Part shown: in pieces, positions 21,558-33,779 of the stretch
Layout of the letters: the number at the start of each line of letters is the position of its first letter
How positions within the stretch are numbered: position 1 is the first letter of the stretch
NCBI RefSeq assembly: GCF_000213175.1
Contig: NW_009799100.1
Coordinates: 4,033,099 to 4,097,098, forward strand
Reading direction: 5' to 3'
DNA: 64,000 bases
Source: Neurospora tetrasperma FGSC 2508
Lineage: Eukaryota; Ascomycota; Sordariomycetes; Sordariales; Sordariaceae
Notes under the pieces: model-generated
Told to the model about the DNA's origin: nothing
Seen by the model: only the letters and a program-made list of their open reading frames with translations
Databases searched by the model: none
Made by a program: the position numbers and the translations under genes

Positions 21558-24301
21558 ATGGCCGACGAGCAAGATGGACGCGACGATAGCCCGGCTCAGG
21601 TCGAGGACTCGGCGCCCGATCTGCGCATTTTGGGTGACCGTATCACTTTACAGCCCAGCGGCTTTGTGGCGCCCTCCAAGGGTAGCCTAGGTGATGAGAA
21701 GGAGGAGGCTCTGATGAAGAACATGGCGCGCTTTCGCTCCGAGCCGCTACAGTACGTTCTCTGTCAAGAGGGTGTGCTTTGGTCAAGGAAATCCTACCAC
21801 TAACACAGCTGTCCAGATTCCTCCGCGAAGTCTCCCTCTACGTCTCGGGCACAGGCTGGCGCGCCTACGACGATGTCATCGGCCAGCCCGTCTTCTACCC
21901 AGGCTATACCGAACACATCAAGTCTCAGGTTATGTCGGCGACCCTATTGCAGGCCAAAATCGCACAACTGGCAGAAATGCGCCTGGCAGTCGAGGAAAAG
22001 CAGGGGCTACTCAACAAAAATGACAGAAACTTCGAAACCAAGCGCAACCAGCGTCGCTCTGTACTCGTCCAGAGTCTCCAAGAGGTTGCAGAGCAGCTCA
22101 CGGACAACATGGTGTGCAAGATGGAGAGCAAGACCTTCATCAGAGGTGCTTACTACATGGTCACTCAACTGTTGTTGAGGGCCTACCATCAAGGCATCCA
22201 CGTCTCGAGCGAAGAGGTGCTGAGGTTGCGCAATGTGGCTCGGGAAGCGGAGAAGAAAGGACAGAGCATCATCTTTTTACCATGCCATCGATCGCATGTC
22301 GATTATGTGGCTTCGCAGTTGCTCTGCTACAGACTCGGCTTGACAATGCCTGTCGTTGTTGCTGGTGACAACTTGAACTTTCCGCTGGTAGGAAACTTCT
22401 TGCAACATGCCGGTAGGTCACGCGTTTCCAAGATGCTCCCTATCAGACATCCACCCTAACCGCTAAGACAGGCGCCATGTTTATCCGTCGTTCCTTTGGC
22501 GATGACCAACTCTATACAACTCTGGTACAAGCCTACATTGATGTTCTTCTCCAGGGCGGTTACAACTTTGAATGCTTCATCGAAGGCGGTCGTTCACGTA
22601 CGGGCAAGCTGCTCCCGCCCAAGTTCGGCATTCTCAGCTTTATCCTCGACAGTATCCTATCCGGTCGCGTCCAAGACACCGTCATCTGCCCCGTATCATA
22701 CCAATACGACAAGGTGGTGGAAACAGAGGGCTACGTGACCGAGCTGCTGGGCGTACCCAAGAAGAAGGAAAACCTGGCTGACTTCCTCAGTGGCGGATCA
22801 AGTGTGTTGTCACTGCGCCTCGGCAGGGTTGATGTGCGTTTCCATGAGCCATGGAGCCTCCGGGGGTTCATTGATGAACAGGTTATCAGGCTGTCCAAGG
22901 TACCATCTAGCATTAACTGGAAAGACATGAAGAACCCCATTGTGCGGCAGAAGCTGCTCCGAACCCTTGGGTACAAGGTCTTGGCGGATATCAACGACGT
23001 CTCGGTGGTGATGCCGACCGCCTTGATCGGTACCGTTTTACTTACCCTACGCGGCCGTGGTGTTGGCCGTGCTGAACTGATCCGCCGTGTTGAGTGGTTG
23101 ACGGCCCGCGTCCGAGCCAAGGGTGGACGTGTCGCCCATTTTGGAAACACGCCGGTGTCAGACGTGATTGAACGTGGTCTGGAGGTTCTCGGAAAGGACT
23201 TGGTTGGCGTGGCCGAGGGTCTGGCGGAAACTACTTACTACGCCGTTGACCGGTTCCAGCTCTCCTTCTACCGAAACATGACTATCCACCTGTTCATCTC
23301 CGAAGCGCTAGTTGCTGCGGCTCTCTATACGCGCGTCAAGCGTGGTGGCGGACCGGCAATCCAGGACATCCCGTACCAAGACCTGCACAACCAAGTACTA
23401 TTCCTGTCGTCGCTGTTCCGCGGCGAATTCATCTACTCGGGCGAGGGCTTGGCTGTCAACTTGGAGAAGACGCTCATGGGGCTAGAGGCGGATAATGTCG
23501 TCTTTCTAGAAAGAGATGAGCTCACAGGCGCGATCACCAAGGTCGGGCTGTCGGATGCCGAGCGCGCGGCGGGCAGAGAGAACTACGATTTTTACTGCTT
23601 TCTCATTTGGCCCTTCATCGAGGCAAGCTGGCTTGCTTCAGTGTCGATTATGGGGTTGACGCCTCCGTTGGGGCAGAAGGATGATATCTGGATTCAGTTT
23701 TCAAAGGCACAGGAAAGTGCACAACTAGTAGGTCACTCTGAATTTCTGGGAATTGCGGCATTTTTGGTTCAAGAGCAACTAACAATGTACTCAACAGCTC
23801 GGCAAAACCCTCTACCACCAAGGCGACCTCTCCTACTTTGAAGCCGTCAACAAAGAAACGCTCAAGAACTCGTATCAGCGCTTTGAAGAAGAAGGCATCA
23901 TCCAAGTCGTCAAGTCCAAAGACCCCAAGGTGCCTCCGCGCATGCGTCTTGCACCCGAATGGCGGCCCGCCAGAGACGAGATCTCGGGCGTTCTCATTGC
24001 CTCCGGACGTCTGTGGGATTTCACCGAGAAGATCGCGTCCAGCAGGCGAGAAGGCAAGAACAGACGTGATGGCGCCACGGTGAGTACCAGAGTGGTCAGG
24101 TTGACGGACGATTTGGGCCAGAAGCTGTTTGAGGAAGCGATTGCGGGTACGGATGGTAGCAAGAAGGGGAAAGGAAAGGGCAAAGGAAAGGGCAAGGGAG
24201 CGGCACCGGCGAGGTTGAGTAGGGAAGAGGAAAAGATCTTGACGGCGGATTTGAAGGAGAGTAAGAGGAGGAGGACCCTGGAGAATCGGGCGCACTTGTG
24301 A
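21558..24301 (+). CDS. Glycerol-3-phosphate / dihydroxyacetone-phosphate O-acyltransferase (PlsB/GNPAT type)
   Basis: Transfers an acyl chain to glycerol-3-phosphate or DHAP, the first step of glycerolipid synthesis. Four exons: 21558-21751, 21817-22412, 22472-23727 and 23798-24301, with introns of 65, 59 and 70 bp in good frame, giving 849 residues. The acyltransferase motifs are in order: HRSHVD (HX4D, H222-D227), GAMFIRR (about 264-270), FIEGGRSRTGK (about 300-310) and TVICPVSYQYD. This layout is the bacterial PlsB / animal GPAT1 / GNPAT class, not the yeast Gat1/Sct1 multi-pass class. The C-terminus has a KGKGKG repeat and ends in -AHL, which fits the peroxisomal PTS1 pattern [SAC][KRH][LM]. 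Peroxisomal DHAP acyltransferase is therefore a reasonable inference. Confidence 0.92.
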
Positions 24302-24801
24302 GGGAGGGTTGGTGGAGGGTTTGGGGAATTATGATACAATACATGACGAGGAAATAACAGAGAGCTCATGCATAATCGAAATAATAATTCTGAGACTAGT
24401 GTATGTGATCTTGTTCTTCCCATTGTGGTCGTCAACTTCTTACCTTGGCTTGATGCCCTGGTTCTTAGTTGAATGTTCCTTTGCTTGTGGCTTCATCGCA
24501 GTGCCTGGAACTAGCTCACGCTTAGCGCAATTGCACTAACATTTCCACCATCCAGCTACGAATAGGGCGGGAAGTAGGGTCTTGGCAAGAATCACAGCAC
24601 GAGTCACGATTAAAGTTATGACCCTTAACAATTTATGACGCCCGTCGTGCCCGTCCACCAGAGGAATGTTCGGATTGTTTCCGTCCGCAGATTCGCATCT
24701 TTGCGTTTTACATCCCCAACCTCGAACCTCAAACCTCCAAACCCCGGCGTCTCGCCAACTTGCAGCATCAGTGTATTACAGCCTTTGCGGACTTTGTTGA
24801 A
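24302..24801. promoter_or_regulatory. Intergenic region upstream of ASA1
   Basis: 500 bp between two tandem genes, holding the acyltransferase 3' UTR and the ASA1 promoter. Nothing else seen. Confidence 0.35.
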
Positions 24802-26321
24802 ATGGCGGTCGAGGGCCGACCTCCAACACCCAAGTCGATCCTCCGAGGTCACAAGGCGCAGGTACATGCCGCCACCTTTATTCGCAACAATGAGCGCCTC
24901 GTCACTGGTGATGCCGATGGTTTCGTCATCGCCTGGGACCTGACCATCATGAGGCCTCGCGCGGTATGGCAGGCTCATGATAACGCCATCCTAGGAATTG
25001 CTGGATGGGGTGACGACCGCATCATAACCCATGGTAGGGACAACAAGCTCATTGTCTGGAAGCTCACCGGCGATGATGAGGCCCGTATGAGTACGACTCT
25101 TCCACTCGACCCATGCACAGAACCGCGTCCAAAGCCATGGATCTTGCATCTCCTGGAAGTCAACACCATGAACTTCTGCTCTTTCTCATATTGTCCTGTC
25201 TCGGCTCCTGTACTACCAGGTCAGCAGGAAGACCAAAGTCAAGACACAGCAGAAGAGTCAAAGTCGGAGTCTGAGCTACTCATCGCAGTTCCCAACACGC
25301 TGGCGTCCGAAGCGGTAATTACGACCGATGAAGAAACCATCTCTCTCCTCCGAAAACTCGCTGACTTCCACAGATTGACATCTTTCATCTCCCTTCCCAG
25401 ACGCGCCGCCATACTGTTAAGTTGGGCGATAAGAACGGCATGGTCATGGCCGTGGCACTGTTCAACCAGGCAGACTCTTTAACCTTGGTAGCTGGGTATG
25501 AAAATGGCCTCGCTATAGTAGCTCATCGGGACCCCGTCAAGAACGACTGGGTACCTCTCTACCAAGCAACCTGTCATTCTCAACCTATCCTGTCGTTGTC
25601 TGTTTCTCCTGCCCGGGATTTCTTCCTCACGTCAAGCGCAGATGCAGTCATTGCTAAGCACCCCTTGCCTCCTGTGGTCTCACAGAATACAACACCGACA
25701 CACGTCACAACGACTCAGGCCGATCAAGTGTCTGGGAGTGAGGAGAGCAACAGATCTGTCAACGCAGCGGACAAAGCTGCTGGAAAGTCTCTGCTTGGTG
25801 CGGCCTTGGCTAAAGCAAAGCAGAATCCTTCATCGCAACCAAAACCAACACTCCAGCCCGAAGAAGTACTAACTCATCCGCTGAAGACCGTCAACACAAA
25901 ACATGCAGGACAGCAAAGCATCGAAATCCGCTCTGATGGCCTGATCTTTGCCACTGCTGGCTGGGATAGCAAGATCCGCGTTTATTCCACAAAGACGCTC
26001 AAAGAGGTTGCCGTCTTGAAATGGCACCAAGTTGGATGCTACGCTGTCGCTTTCGCCCATATTGCACCAAACACTGGTGCTCCTTCAATTAACGGCCAGA
26101 ATCCAACGGCAACCGAAAGGACCACTGGTACCCAACCGACTAGGTCTGATTCCTTGGGCCATGGAACACAAAAACCACACATGGACAATAGCCTCATCAC
26201 CGTCGTTCCGAAGCTTGTCGAAGTGACAGTCAGGGATAAGCGTCTCAGACAGGCAAAGGCGGCACATTGGCTGGCTGCTGGAAGCAAGGACGGAAAGGTC
26301 AGTCTCTGGGATGTCTTCTAG
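24802..26321 (+). CDS. asa1: ASTRA-associated protein 1 (WD40 repeat)
   Basis: WD40 propeller subunit of the ASTRA/TTT complex, which assembles PIKK-family kinases such as Tra1. Exons 24802-25314 and 25374-26321 join in phase 0 over a 59-bp intron (GTAATT, CCACAG), giving 486 residues. Repeats are visible as [14 protein letters not shown]...[15 protein letters not shown] (about residues 13-50), [14 protein letters not shown]...[14 protein letters not shown], and at the C-terminus [20 protein letters not shown] and [18 protein letters not shown], which closes the protein. The splice restores [18 protein letters not shown], typical of Asa1. The frame is open upstream of 24802 but without another ATG. 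Confidence 0.93.
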
Positions 26322-27658
26322 ACGTTCGATGCGGCTGCGGCAACGTGGATTTAAGTATCTTGGGAGCACCTGAGAAGCAAAGATTGCATCTTCACTCCTG
26401 TCATCCCAGTCGTGGAGCAAAGACGGGAAGCAGCATCAATCGAGGTCAACATAAATGACCCCATTTCACTCTGTGTAATAGACGTTGAGTGTCCGTGATG
26501 CCAGGGGAGGAGGTTTGACTCGACAACCACACTGCCATGCTCCGTATATGGTTCCAGAATTCCTCAGGCTTGGCAAGCGAGCTCGTGACTCGGTGTAGGT
26601 TCGCAGGAGATCATGCCCTTGGCGCCATTCCAATTCCATGCTCGGCAACTCAAGCCGATGCACTTCTCTGACACAGGCCTGACAGGGTTCCCCAACCCGG
26701 TCCGGGTAGCGGGCGTTCCAGATCCCGATCTGCCCCTTCTCATGGCTGGCTCCCCAAACAGGAAACTATTGTGCAATTCAAGAGTGGTGATAGGCCAGTT
26801 GGACAGGACTCCATCGGCCCCTACGACGCCATCTGTCGGCAAGTCACGTTCTATCGATGCGAAATCTTGACGCCGACAAGCTGAAATCGGAATGAAAAGC
26901 CATACCGCGATCCCACAGATCTGGCCAGCCAACTAGCTCTTGTCATGGCGTCCCTCCGGTCCAAGCAGGGCAGTCATGAAGCCTCTATTGCCCCAGCCAT
27001 CCTTGCAAAGGCTCCTGTTGTACTCCTGCCTGTAACCAGCCCAGCACATGAACATAACACCACTTTCCAAGACATGCATACTCTCACCTTGGCTTGCATT
27101 GGAGCAAATGGGCATATGGTTCCCCTTGTGCCATCTGGATAGTCGCCAAAGAGTTACAGAGTCAACCTAGTTGTGCCCCCAGCCAGTATCACTGCTTCCA
27201 CGTAGGCTCCCTTCATCAAAGCCCTTGCTCACATTGGCATATCCATGTCCCTCAAGAGCGCTATGTCTTGTGTGTCTCGACAATTCTTACCTCTTCTACT
27301 AGGCCTTCCCCTGAAAGAATTTCGGACGGCTCGACCGGAGTTGCTCTATCGACCCAAAACGCAGCATCACTTCCGAGGCATCCACTTTACTTTACCTCTC
27401 CCTGTTCCCAGATTACATGTATTGGCGAGCGTTCGGCTGCCTGCCTATTATTTTCTTTCCACGGATCTCGATCGGGAGACGCCGCGGCCCGACTTTCGCA
27501 AGTTCTGAGCTGTCTCCTTGATCACGGTTGCCGTGTTTCTAGAACAGATCTATCACCTCTTCGACACCGAGACACGCTTCGTGGCGTTGCCTTTGCGGCC
27601 CCTGCTGCGTTGAACATCCTTGCAGACGTCGGTGGCCCGGGTCTGGGTTCAGAAAAAA
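26322..27658. promoter_or_regulatory. Long leader/promoter region of the Zn2Cys6 gene
   Basis: 1.3 kb without a convincing gene. Several short plus-strand open frames with ATGs (for example at 26945 and 27245) would be upstream ORFs if the regulator has a long 5' UTR, as fungal transcription-factor genes often do. The last 150 bp are pyrimidine-rich. Confidence 0.4.
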
Positions 27659-29188
27659 ATGAATCCAGGCGTCCAACATCCAAAAATACACACAAATCAA
27701 CGGATTGTTGAACGGCATGGTGCCTTACCGCCGCCATCATCAGCCCATCTTGCTGCATTCGATGATCCCTCACAGTCCTATTCTGCCGTCGCCAACTCAT
27801 ATCCGACTAGCGGTGGCCCTTACGAGGCGTCGCCAGCGAAACGGGTAAGAATATCAGGCATTCTAGCATCCTCAACCGCAGGCTGGGGCACAGGTCAACA
27901 GCATGGCCAAGATCATGATGCAGAAGTAGGGCCTTCTACTGAAGCGGGTCCAAGAGCTCCCAAGTCCACTTACCGTGAGAAGAATGGCGATATCACGGTG
28001 AAAAAGTCCAACGCAATACCGCAAAGCGGCAGCACGAGCAGCAGTGTCAACACTAACAACAAGTCTCGCCGGGTCCGCACTGGGTGTCTAACCTGCCGTG
28101 GCCGCCACCTCAAGTGCGATGAAGCCTTCCCGGAATGCAACAACTGCCGAAAGAGTTGTCGTGAATGCAAACGGGGTCTACGCCTGAACTTCATCGATAC
28201 CCGAGTCAAAAGTCCGCCATTTGTGCCGCCTACGTTGGAGTGGTCAGGTATGCCGTTCCATTCAAAAATCCAAGAATTCGGTGCCGGTACCGGAAGGCTG
28301 CATAACTGCATGGAAGATGCTGACACAGGGGTTACTACAGTAAAATTTCATGACGAGTCGCGGCTGATTGCGTCGGAGTATCAGGGTGGATTGGGACGCT
28401 ATCCCCGGCTGGATCAGAACACCGCCGTCACGCCGCCTCATGAGACAGAACTGAATGCCACGCTCCGTGTTGTCGCTCAGAAACAGGATGCCGGTGACGG
28501 CAAGACCTACCACCCGGACAACGACGTCACTCCGGGCCTTGGTGAACAGGATGTGGTCGACAAAGGCAGTGATGCTGCTGGCTTGATAATAAAACTCTTC
28601 CCTAACCAGCCCATTTACGATGGAAATCAGTTATTCCAACCCCAAGATCTGCACCTGCGGAATGACAGCGACGGTCCTTTCACGATGCGGGTCAAGATCT
28701 CACAAGTAAGCACAATGTATTGTCAGTATCATCATTCAGAGTGCACTTTTACTGACGGAAATTGAACAGCACCACACAACAAAGGATGCCTGGGCTTCAC
28801 AAGCCCAAGGATACAGGAGGAGCGAGGTATCATCGAGTGCGGTGCCTTCTTTTTCCCAGCACGGCCATCAAAGTCAGTCTGCACGGCAAAGCGTTGCTTT
28901 GACGACCTACGGGCTGCAAACCAGCCAAAGCCAACACGCGCCCGAAGCCATGTCAGAAAACTCAACAGCCAGGACTACCCCATCAAAGAAAACAACTGTC
29001 GAACGGGACTACCTTGGCACGGATTCCGAAATCCATCTTATGCAAGTGTTCATTAGCGAAGTCGCCCCCTGGATGGACATCCTTAGTAAAAGCAAGCATT
29101 TCGCCAACATGATGCCCGACCTAGCCCTCAAATCACCCATGCTTCTCAATGCTCTCCTAGCCTGTGGCACCATGCACCTCTCCCTAAC

Positions 29189-29241
<53 letters not shown>

Positions 29242-31067
29242 CTTCTTCCCAACCTTCCGGTATCAGCAGTGTCAACAAAGCCTGTTCGTACTACGATCTC
29301 GCAATGATGGAGCTCTTGCATAACGTCGAGCAGACTGGCCCACCATCGGACCGCAATGCAGCCGAGTGTGCCACCGCGGCTACTGTGCTCAACGCGTACG
29401 ACATTATGAACAGCGGCGGGAACCCGTCCCCATCCCCGTTCCCGTTCCCGTTATCGAGATCGCAGCAGCAGCAACAGCAGCGGGTAGCAGTAGATTACCA
29501 CATCGCCGGCTGCGCCAGGGCGCTGGTAAAGGAATGCGGGTGGAACGCGAACTCGGCGTCCGCGACGGGGACTGGTGTGGGGGAAGCTTGTTTCTGGTTC
29601 AACGGGTGCATGGAGGTGCTCAGCTGTTTGCAGCCGGCGCTGGTGATGATGAACTCGTGGCAGCAGACCCCAACTGTTTGGGATCCCGATCAGTGGGGGC
29701 TGGATGTGAATGTTGACCGATGGGCGACTGCTGCGAATAGTACAGCGGTTACGGGGAACGACAGTAATCTGAAAATAATTGAAAATGATCACCAGTCGCC
29801 CTTTGGGCTTCATCGGCTCGGTGCTTCGGGCGGTGGGGGCTACGGCGCTGGTAACGGCAGCGGAGAGGAAGAGCTTTGGGCGCAACGCATCCTCTACGTC
29901 CTCGCCAAGGTTGTTAACTTTTGCTCTGCAAACAACAACAGCGTGTCACGATACCAAGAAACCTCGCCTCACGACGAACAGATGCGTCTCCAGAGGCGAT
30001 TCACGGAGTGGAAGAGCCTCAATGACATGTGCGACGCCTGGAGAAGTAACTGTCCGCGATCAATGCGGCCGTATGGATATGTTCGCTCGTCCTCGAGTGG
30101 GTCGTTGTTTCCTAATGTCTGGTAAGCTTCATCTCTCTACCCATTTCCATGCGGAACATAAAATAACTAACAAGCCTCGTTGTTCTAAAGGCTCATCAAT
30201 CGCCCTGCCCTCATCGCCCGCCTCTTCTACCACGTAGGCATGTGCATCCTCGCCCAAGTAAGCCCCGTCAGTCCGCGCGATAGCGACGCCAACCGCGAGC
30301 TTCAGCAACATCACGCTCGGCAGGTGTGCGGCATCGCGGCGCATAACAAAGATGGCGCCGTGGCGTCGATAGTGACTCGCTGCGTTGCGACCGTGAGCGG
30401 TGTGCTATCCGATCGAGCTGAGCAGACTGAGGCATTGGCTATCCTTGAGAGGATCAGCACCGAGACTGGGTGGAGGTTGGGTAGCTTGGTGACTGATATG
30501 AAGAGGGCTTGGAGCTGGGGAGTTGTTGAGATGCCAAACGGTGGTGGTGGTGGTACAAATGCTGCCAACGGGAACAACAATAGAGGAGGAGGAGGAGTAG
30601 AAGGAGGAAAAGCCTTCGCTTCGGCTCTACTTGGTGCTGGCGGTCTGACCTCGGCGACCGGGCAGACAACGATGGAGTTACCGCTTCCGTTGCCTTCGAG
30701 ACCGCCTTCTATATCACAGCTTTTTGGTACGTCGTCGCAGGCTCAGCAACAACAGGCGCCAGCTGCCAGGACTCCTTCCACAGCGGCAGCAACTACGTAC
30801 TCCAACTCGCCTACTATACCTAATTTGACGATTGCTCAACCAAATCTTGCTATCACTCCTTCAAGCAGCCGACACCAGCCGCATCAGACGCATCAGACTC
30901 ATCCGACACACCAAAGCAGACCTAGTCCCCCTTCTTCGGCTGTGGGCGTTAGTCAACAAGCATACCAGAGATGGTACCACCAGGCCCCTTCGCCTATAAG
31001 GTCAGGCACTATGAGTTCACAGCATATGGAAGGGGCAGGAGGCTCTTCTTCTCTGGGATGGGGTTAA
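27659..31067 (+). CDS. Zn2Cys6 transcription factor with poly-Gln tract
   Basis: A fungal binuclear-zinc-cluster regulator of 1091 residues. Exons are 27659-28705, 28770-30121 and 30191-31067; introns of 64 bp (GTAAGC) and 69 bp (GTAAGC) keep frame. The cluster at residues 143-170 has spacing C-X2-C-X6-C-X6-C-X2-C-X6-C (GCLTCRGRHLKCDEAFPECN and on) with a seventh Cys in the last loop, followed by GLRLNFIDT. The regulatory half (VERDYLGTDSEIHLMQVFIS onward, with APWMDILSKSKHFANMMP) resembles the Fungal_trans_2 family. It carries a Q17 run and further Q/S/P/T-rich stretches. The first ATG at 27659 is preceded by an A-rich Kozak context. The target genes are unknown. Confidence 0.9.
29190..29240. 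repeat. (CAA)17 microsatellite encoding poly-Gln
   Basis: Seventeen uninterrupted CAA codons in the middle of the Zn2Cys6 regulator. A pure codon run like this is expected to vary in length between strains. Confidence 0.95.
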
Positions 31068-31398
31068 AATTCGGTATACATGATCTCTGCCGAGACGTTT
31101 CGCTATGGTAGACTTCTCAAGTTCCCTGTCACCACTAGAATTTCGCTCCACGTTTTGTTCCATTTGGTTAAATTGCGAGGCTACTTGCCGAGAATTTCGA
31201 GGTCCGAGAAAAGTACTTAATAATCATATTTAGCAACCCGCACATTCCATCAATAAATTCCACCATCATCAAAAAGACGACTCCTGGTCCATGGGCAGCC
31301 AGTGTCACGCCAACTCGAAGAAGCGAAGATAACCAACTCATCATCCCATCTCACCACCTTCATGATCGCCCCCCCTCTGAGCCCCTGTGACAGAGAAC
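31068..31398. other. Convergent intergenic region
   Basis: 330 bp holding the converging 3' UTRs of the Zn2Cys6 gene and the small secreted gene. Nothing else seen. Confidence 0.4.
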
Positions 31399-31881
31399 TT
31401 AGGCCTTGGTGATTTGAGGAACATAGCCTTCAACCTTGTCGACAACAGCCTTCTCGAGGGTGATAGCGTCAAGAACAACCTCGCCGCCATCGTTGGCGGT
31501 GCCAAGGCACGTGACCAGGCAGGCCGCGCAGGCGGGAGGGCCGGCGGCGCACGCGGAGGCGAGGCAAGCGGCGATGCAAAGCTCCTGGGGGTGGATGTCA
31601 GTGGCAAGAATTTAATCATAGGAGAGAGGTAGGTAGGCAAGATAGGCAGGCGTTGGGGCTAGGGAGGATGGGGGATGTCGTACAGCCAGGACTCCCTATA
31701 GTGAGATTACTTTGTTAGCAAGCTGAACCGCCGTTTACTACCCATGTGGTTAAGAAGGGAGAGCGGGAGGGGGGGAACTCACGCGCTGCTGAAGGCCATT
31801 GATGGACTGGTCCATGCGGGCGGCAGGGGATGCCATGGCCAGGCCGGCGAGGGCGGAGGTGAGGACGGTGGTGAAGAGCAT
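31399..31881 (-). CDS. Small Cys-rich secreted protein
   Basis: Exon 1 (31881-31783) encodes a signal peptide and short propeptide: MLFTTVLTSALAGLAMA then SPAARMDQSINGLQQR. The last exon (31584-31399) encodes ELCIAACLASACAAG..., a 61-residue tail with six Cys packed into the first about 25 residues. They are separated by 198 bp that can be read either as one long intron or as two (87 and 99 bp) around a 12-nt microexon at 31684-31695 adding GVLA; both keep phase 0. The two-intron reading uses GTGAGT/CTAAC/CTATAG and GTACGA/CTGAC/CCCCAG. The mature protein is about 75-80 residues. Function unknown; effector-like or wall-associated is only a guess. Confidence 0.75.
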
Positions 31882-33779
31882 TGTGTAGGGTGGTTTTTGA
31901 TTTTGGTGGAAGGTCGAGTGCTTGATGGTTGATGGTTGATGAGGAACTGTGGATGTGAAGGTTGATGGTTTTTTCTGGTCAGAGTTTAGGAAACTTGCTC
32001 CTCTTTATAGAAGTTCATTGTCAACGAAAGGTCGCCTGCACGGTCATCGTCGCCCCCACGGTCATCCACGCAGTCCAAGAAATCACTTGCTCAACGAGGT
32101 AGCCCTTGGAATACCGGTGTGATATTGGAATTACCTCGACTGCGTCGATCTGCATCCTGTCCTCACCTCATCCATCAATGGAACAGTAAGAGCGGCACAA
32201 CAATCATCCTCCATCCCCCCTCTCCCCCCTTCTGAAGCCTGGTGGTTGTCTATTTTAGCTCTGCCATCATAGACACAATCGGCGATCCTTTCTTGTTTTC
32301 GAGCCAGTGTGTTCCATCCTGTGAACGTGGTTGTTGAACAAGTTCTAACTGGTTACCTTACCTTAACCAGGACCTACCTTACGTCTACTTGCCTTACATA
32401 CAGTACCCACCTTCCTACCTAGGCACCTTGGATACATAGGATTCGTTCCATAGCGCGCCACCTGGGTTGTTGAAAAGGATCCTTGCGATGTTCTTGCAAC
32501 TGGAAAATACATTTCAGGACGAATTATACACGAAAATGATCCATGGATCAGTTTGAGATGACAAGACCATCTCCAGGATGACGTTAAACCCGTCTCTAAG
32601 ACCAAAATAATTTACTTTGGCAAAATCGCCTACTATGAACATGACATCAAAAAGAATCTCATGAGTAAAATACTTATATTAGATGATAATACGACGAAGG
32701 GACCATGACTAGGCAATATCGCTTTACGTAACAAGAACATCCCTACCCCCAGGCGTTGATTTTTCAGGATGGAACTGATTTATAGACAAGTTTCAATACA
32801 AAATCATACACTTCATTGGAAAATCTGACAACTATTGGACAATCCCGGAGATCCTTTTCTACAACCCGGGTAGCGCGCTATGGTTGAGATGGGAGGCAAT
32901 TATTTCCAATTCAAAAGGCTCTAAGCAACCACAGAGTAAGTGCATAGGTAGTAGCCCTTCTCAGCCAATGCACACCAATGACACTCAGTTGTTGTTCACT
33001 CTTTGCCAACATTGATCGGCGCGGGAAGCACAACCTGCATGTGTCAAATGGTTCTATTGAATCCGGGGGTCGTCCCGCAACCCGCAGCGGCCCGTACGTT
33101 GCATTCGGGGAGTTGCAACCAAACACTTACTATTACCTTGGCAGCGGCACAGACTTGACGAGGTCAAGTCCTTGCATCAATATCTATGCTTGTCAGCCTT
33201 CACTACAACGCGTAGGGATCTTGTGTCTTTACGCTAAATGTTGTCACGTTCCTTCAAAATGTTGTCACTTTCCTTTATGCTGGCTGGTTGGAGGGGATCC
33301 AAAACGCAGCAAATGCGAAGCCGGAAACACGGCAAGGCAGCCTCACTTGATGCCTTCATCCCTAGAGGTAGCTACTGTCAGCAGTAGTTGACGAAGCCCG
33401 GTTGGTTGAAAGGCTGAGACGGACTGTCATCAATTAACGCAGATAAGACGTTCCTGCTGCTGGTACCGTCCAAGATCGTCGGCGAGAGCAGGTTGAGCAG
33501 CTCGTATTCATCCTTCAACCTTTGTTCACCCCAAAATGTGACAGTGTTTGTTGAGCCAGCTGAGTTCCTAATAAAGAGGCTCCGAGACTCCTCGGAAGTT
33601 ATCCAACCAAAGACATTGCTTATCTCAAGCCTTTAACAAGTCAAAGGTTGAGGCTACACGTAATCTAAAGTCTTCCCATTACCCCATGATTGCAACCAAA
33701 CATCAGGCTCAGCCCATCGCAAGTCTGGTACCACCTTTACAGCCCAACCATCAACACCAAGTCCCCGGCAGACGCCAAG
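31882..33779. other. Intergenic region between two divergent secreted-protein genes
   Basis: 1.9 kb with no convincing gene. It carries runs of CCTTACC/CCTACC-type pyrimidine sequence near 32350-32430 and is AT-richer from 32600 to 32830. A GGACTTGACC-like inverted pair lies near 33155-33165. Otherwise nothing is seen. Confidence 0.35.

Noticed and set aside
27094-27711. 205-residue plus-strand frame before the Zn2Cys6 gene
   Set aside because: No motif, overlaps the true start region in another frame; treated as leader sequence.
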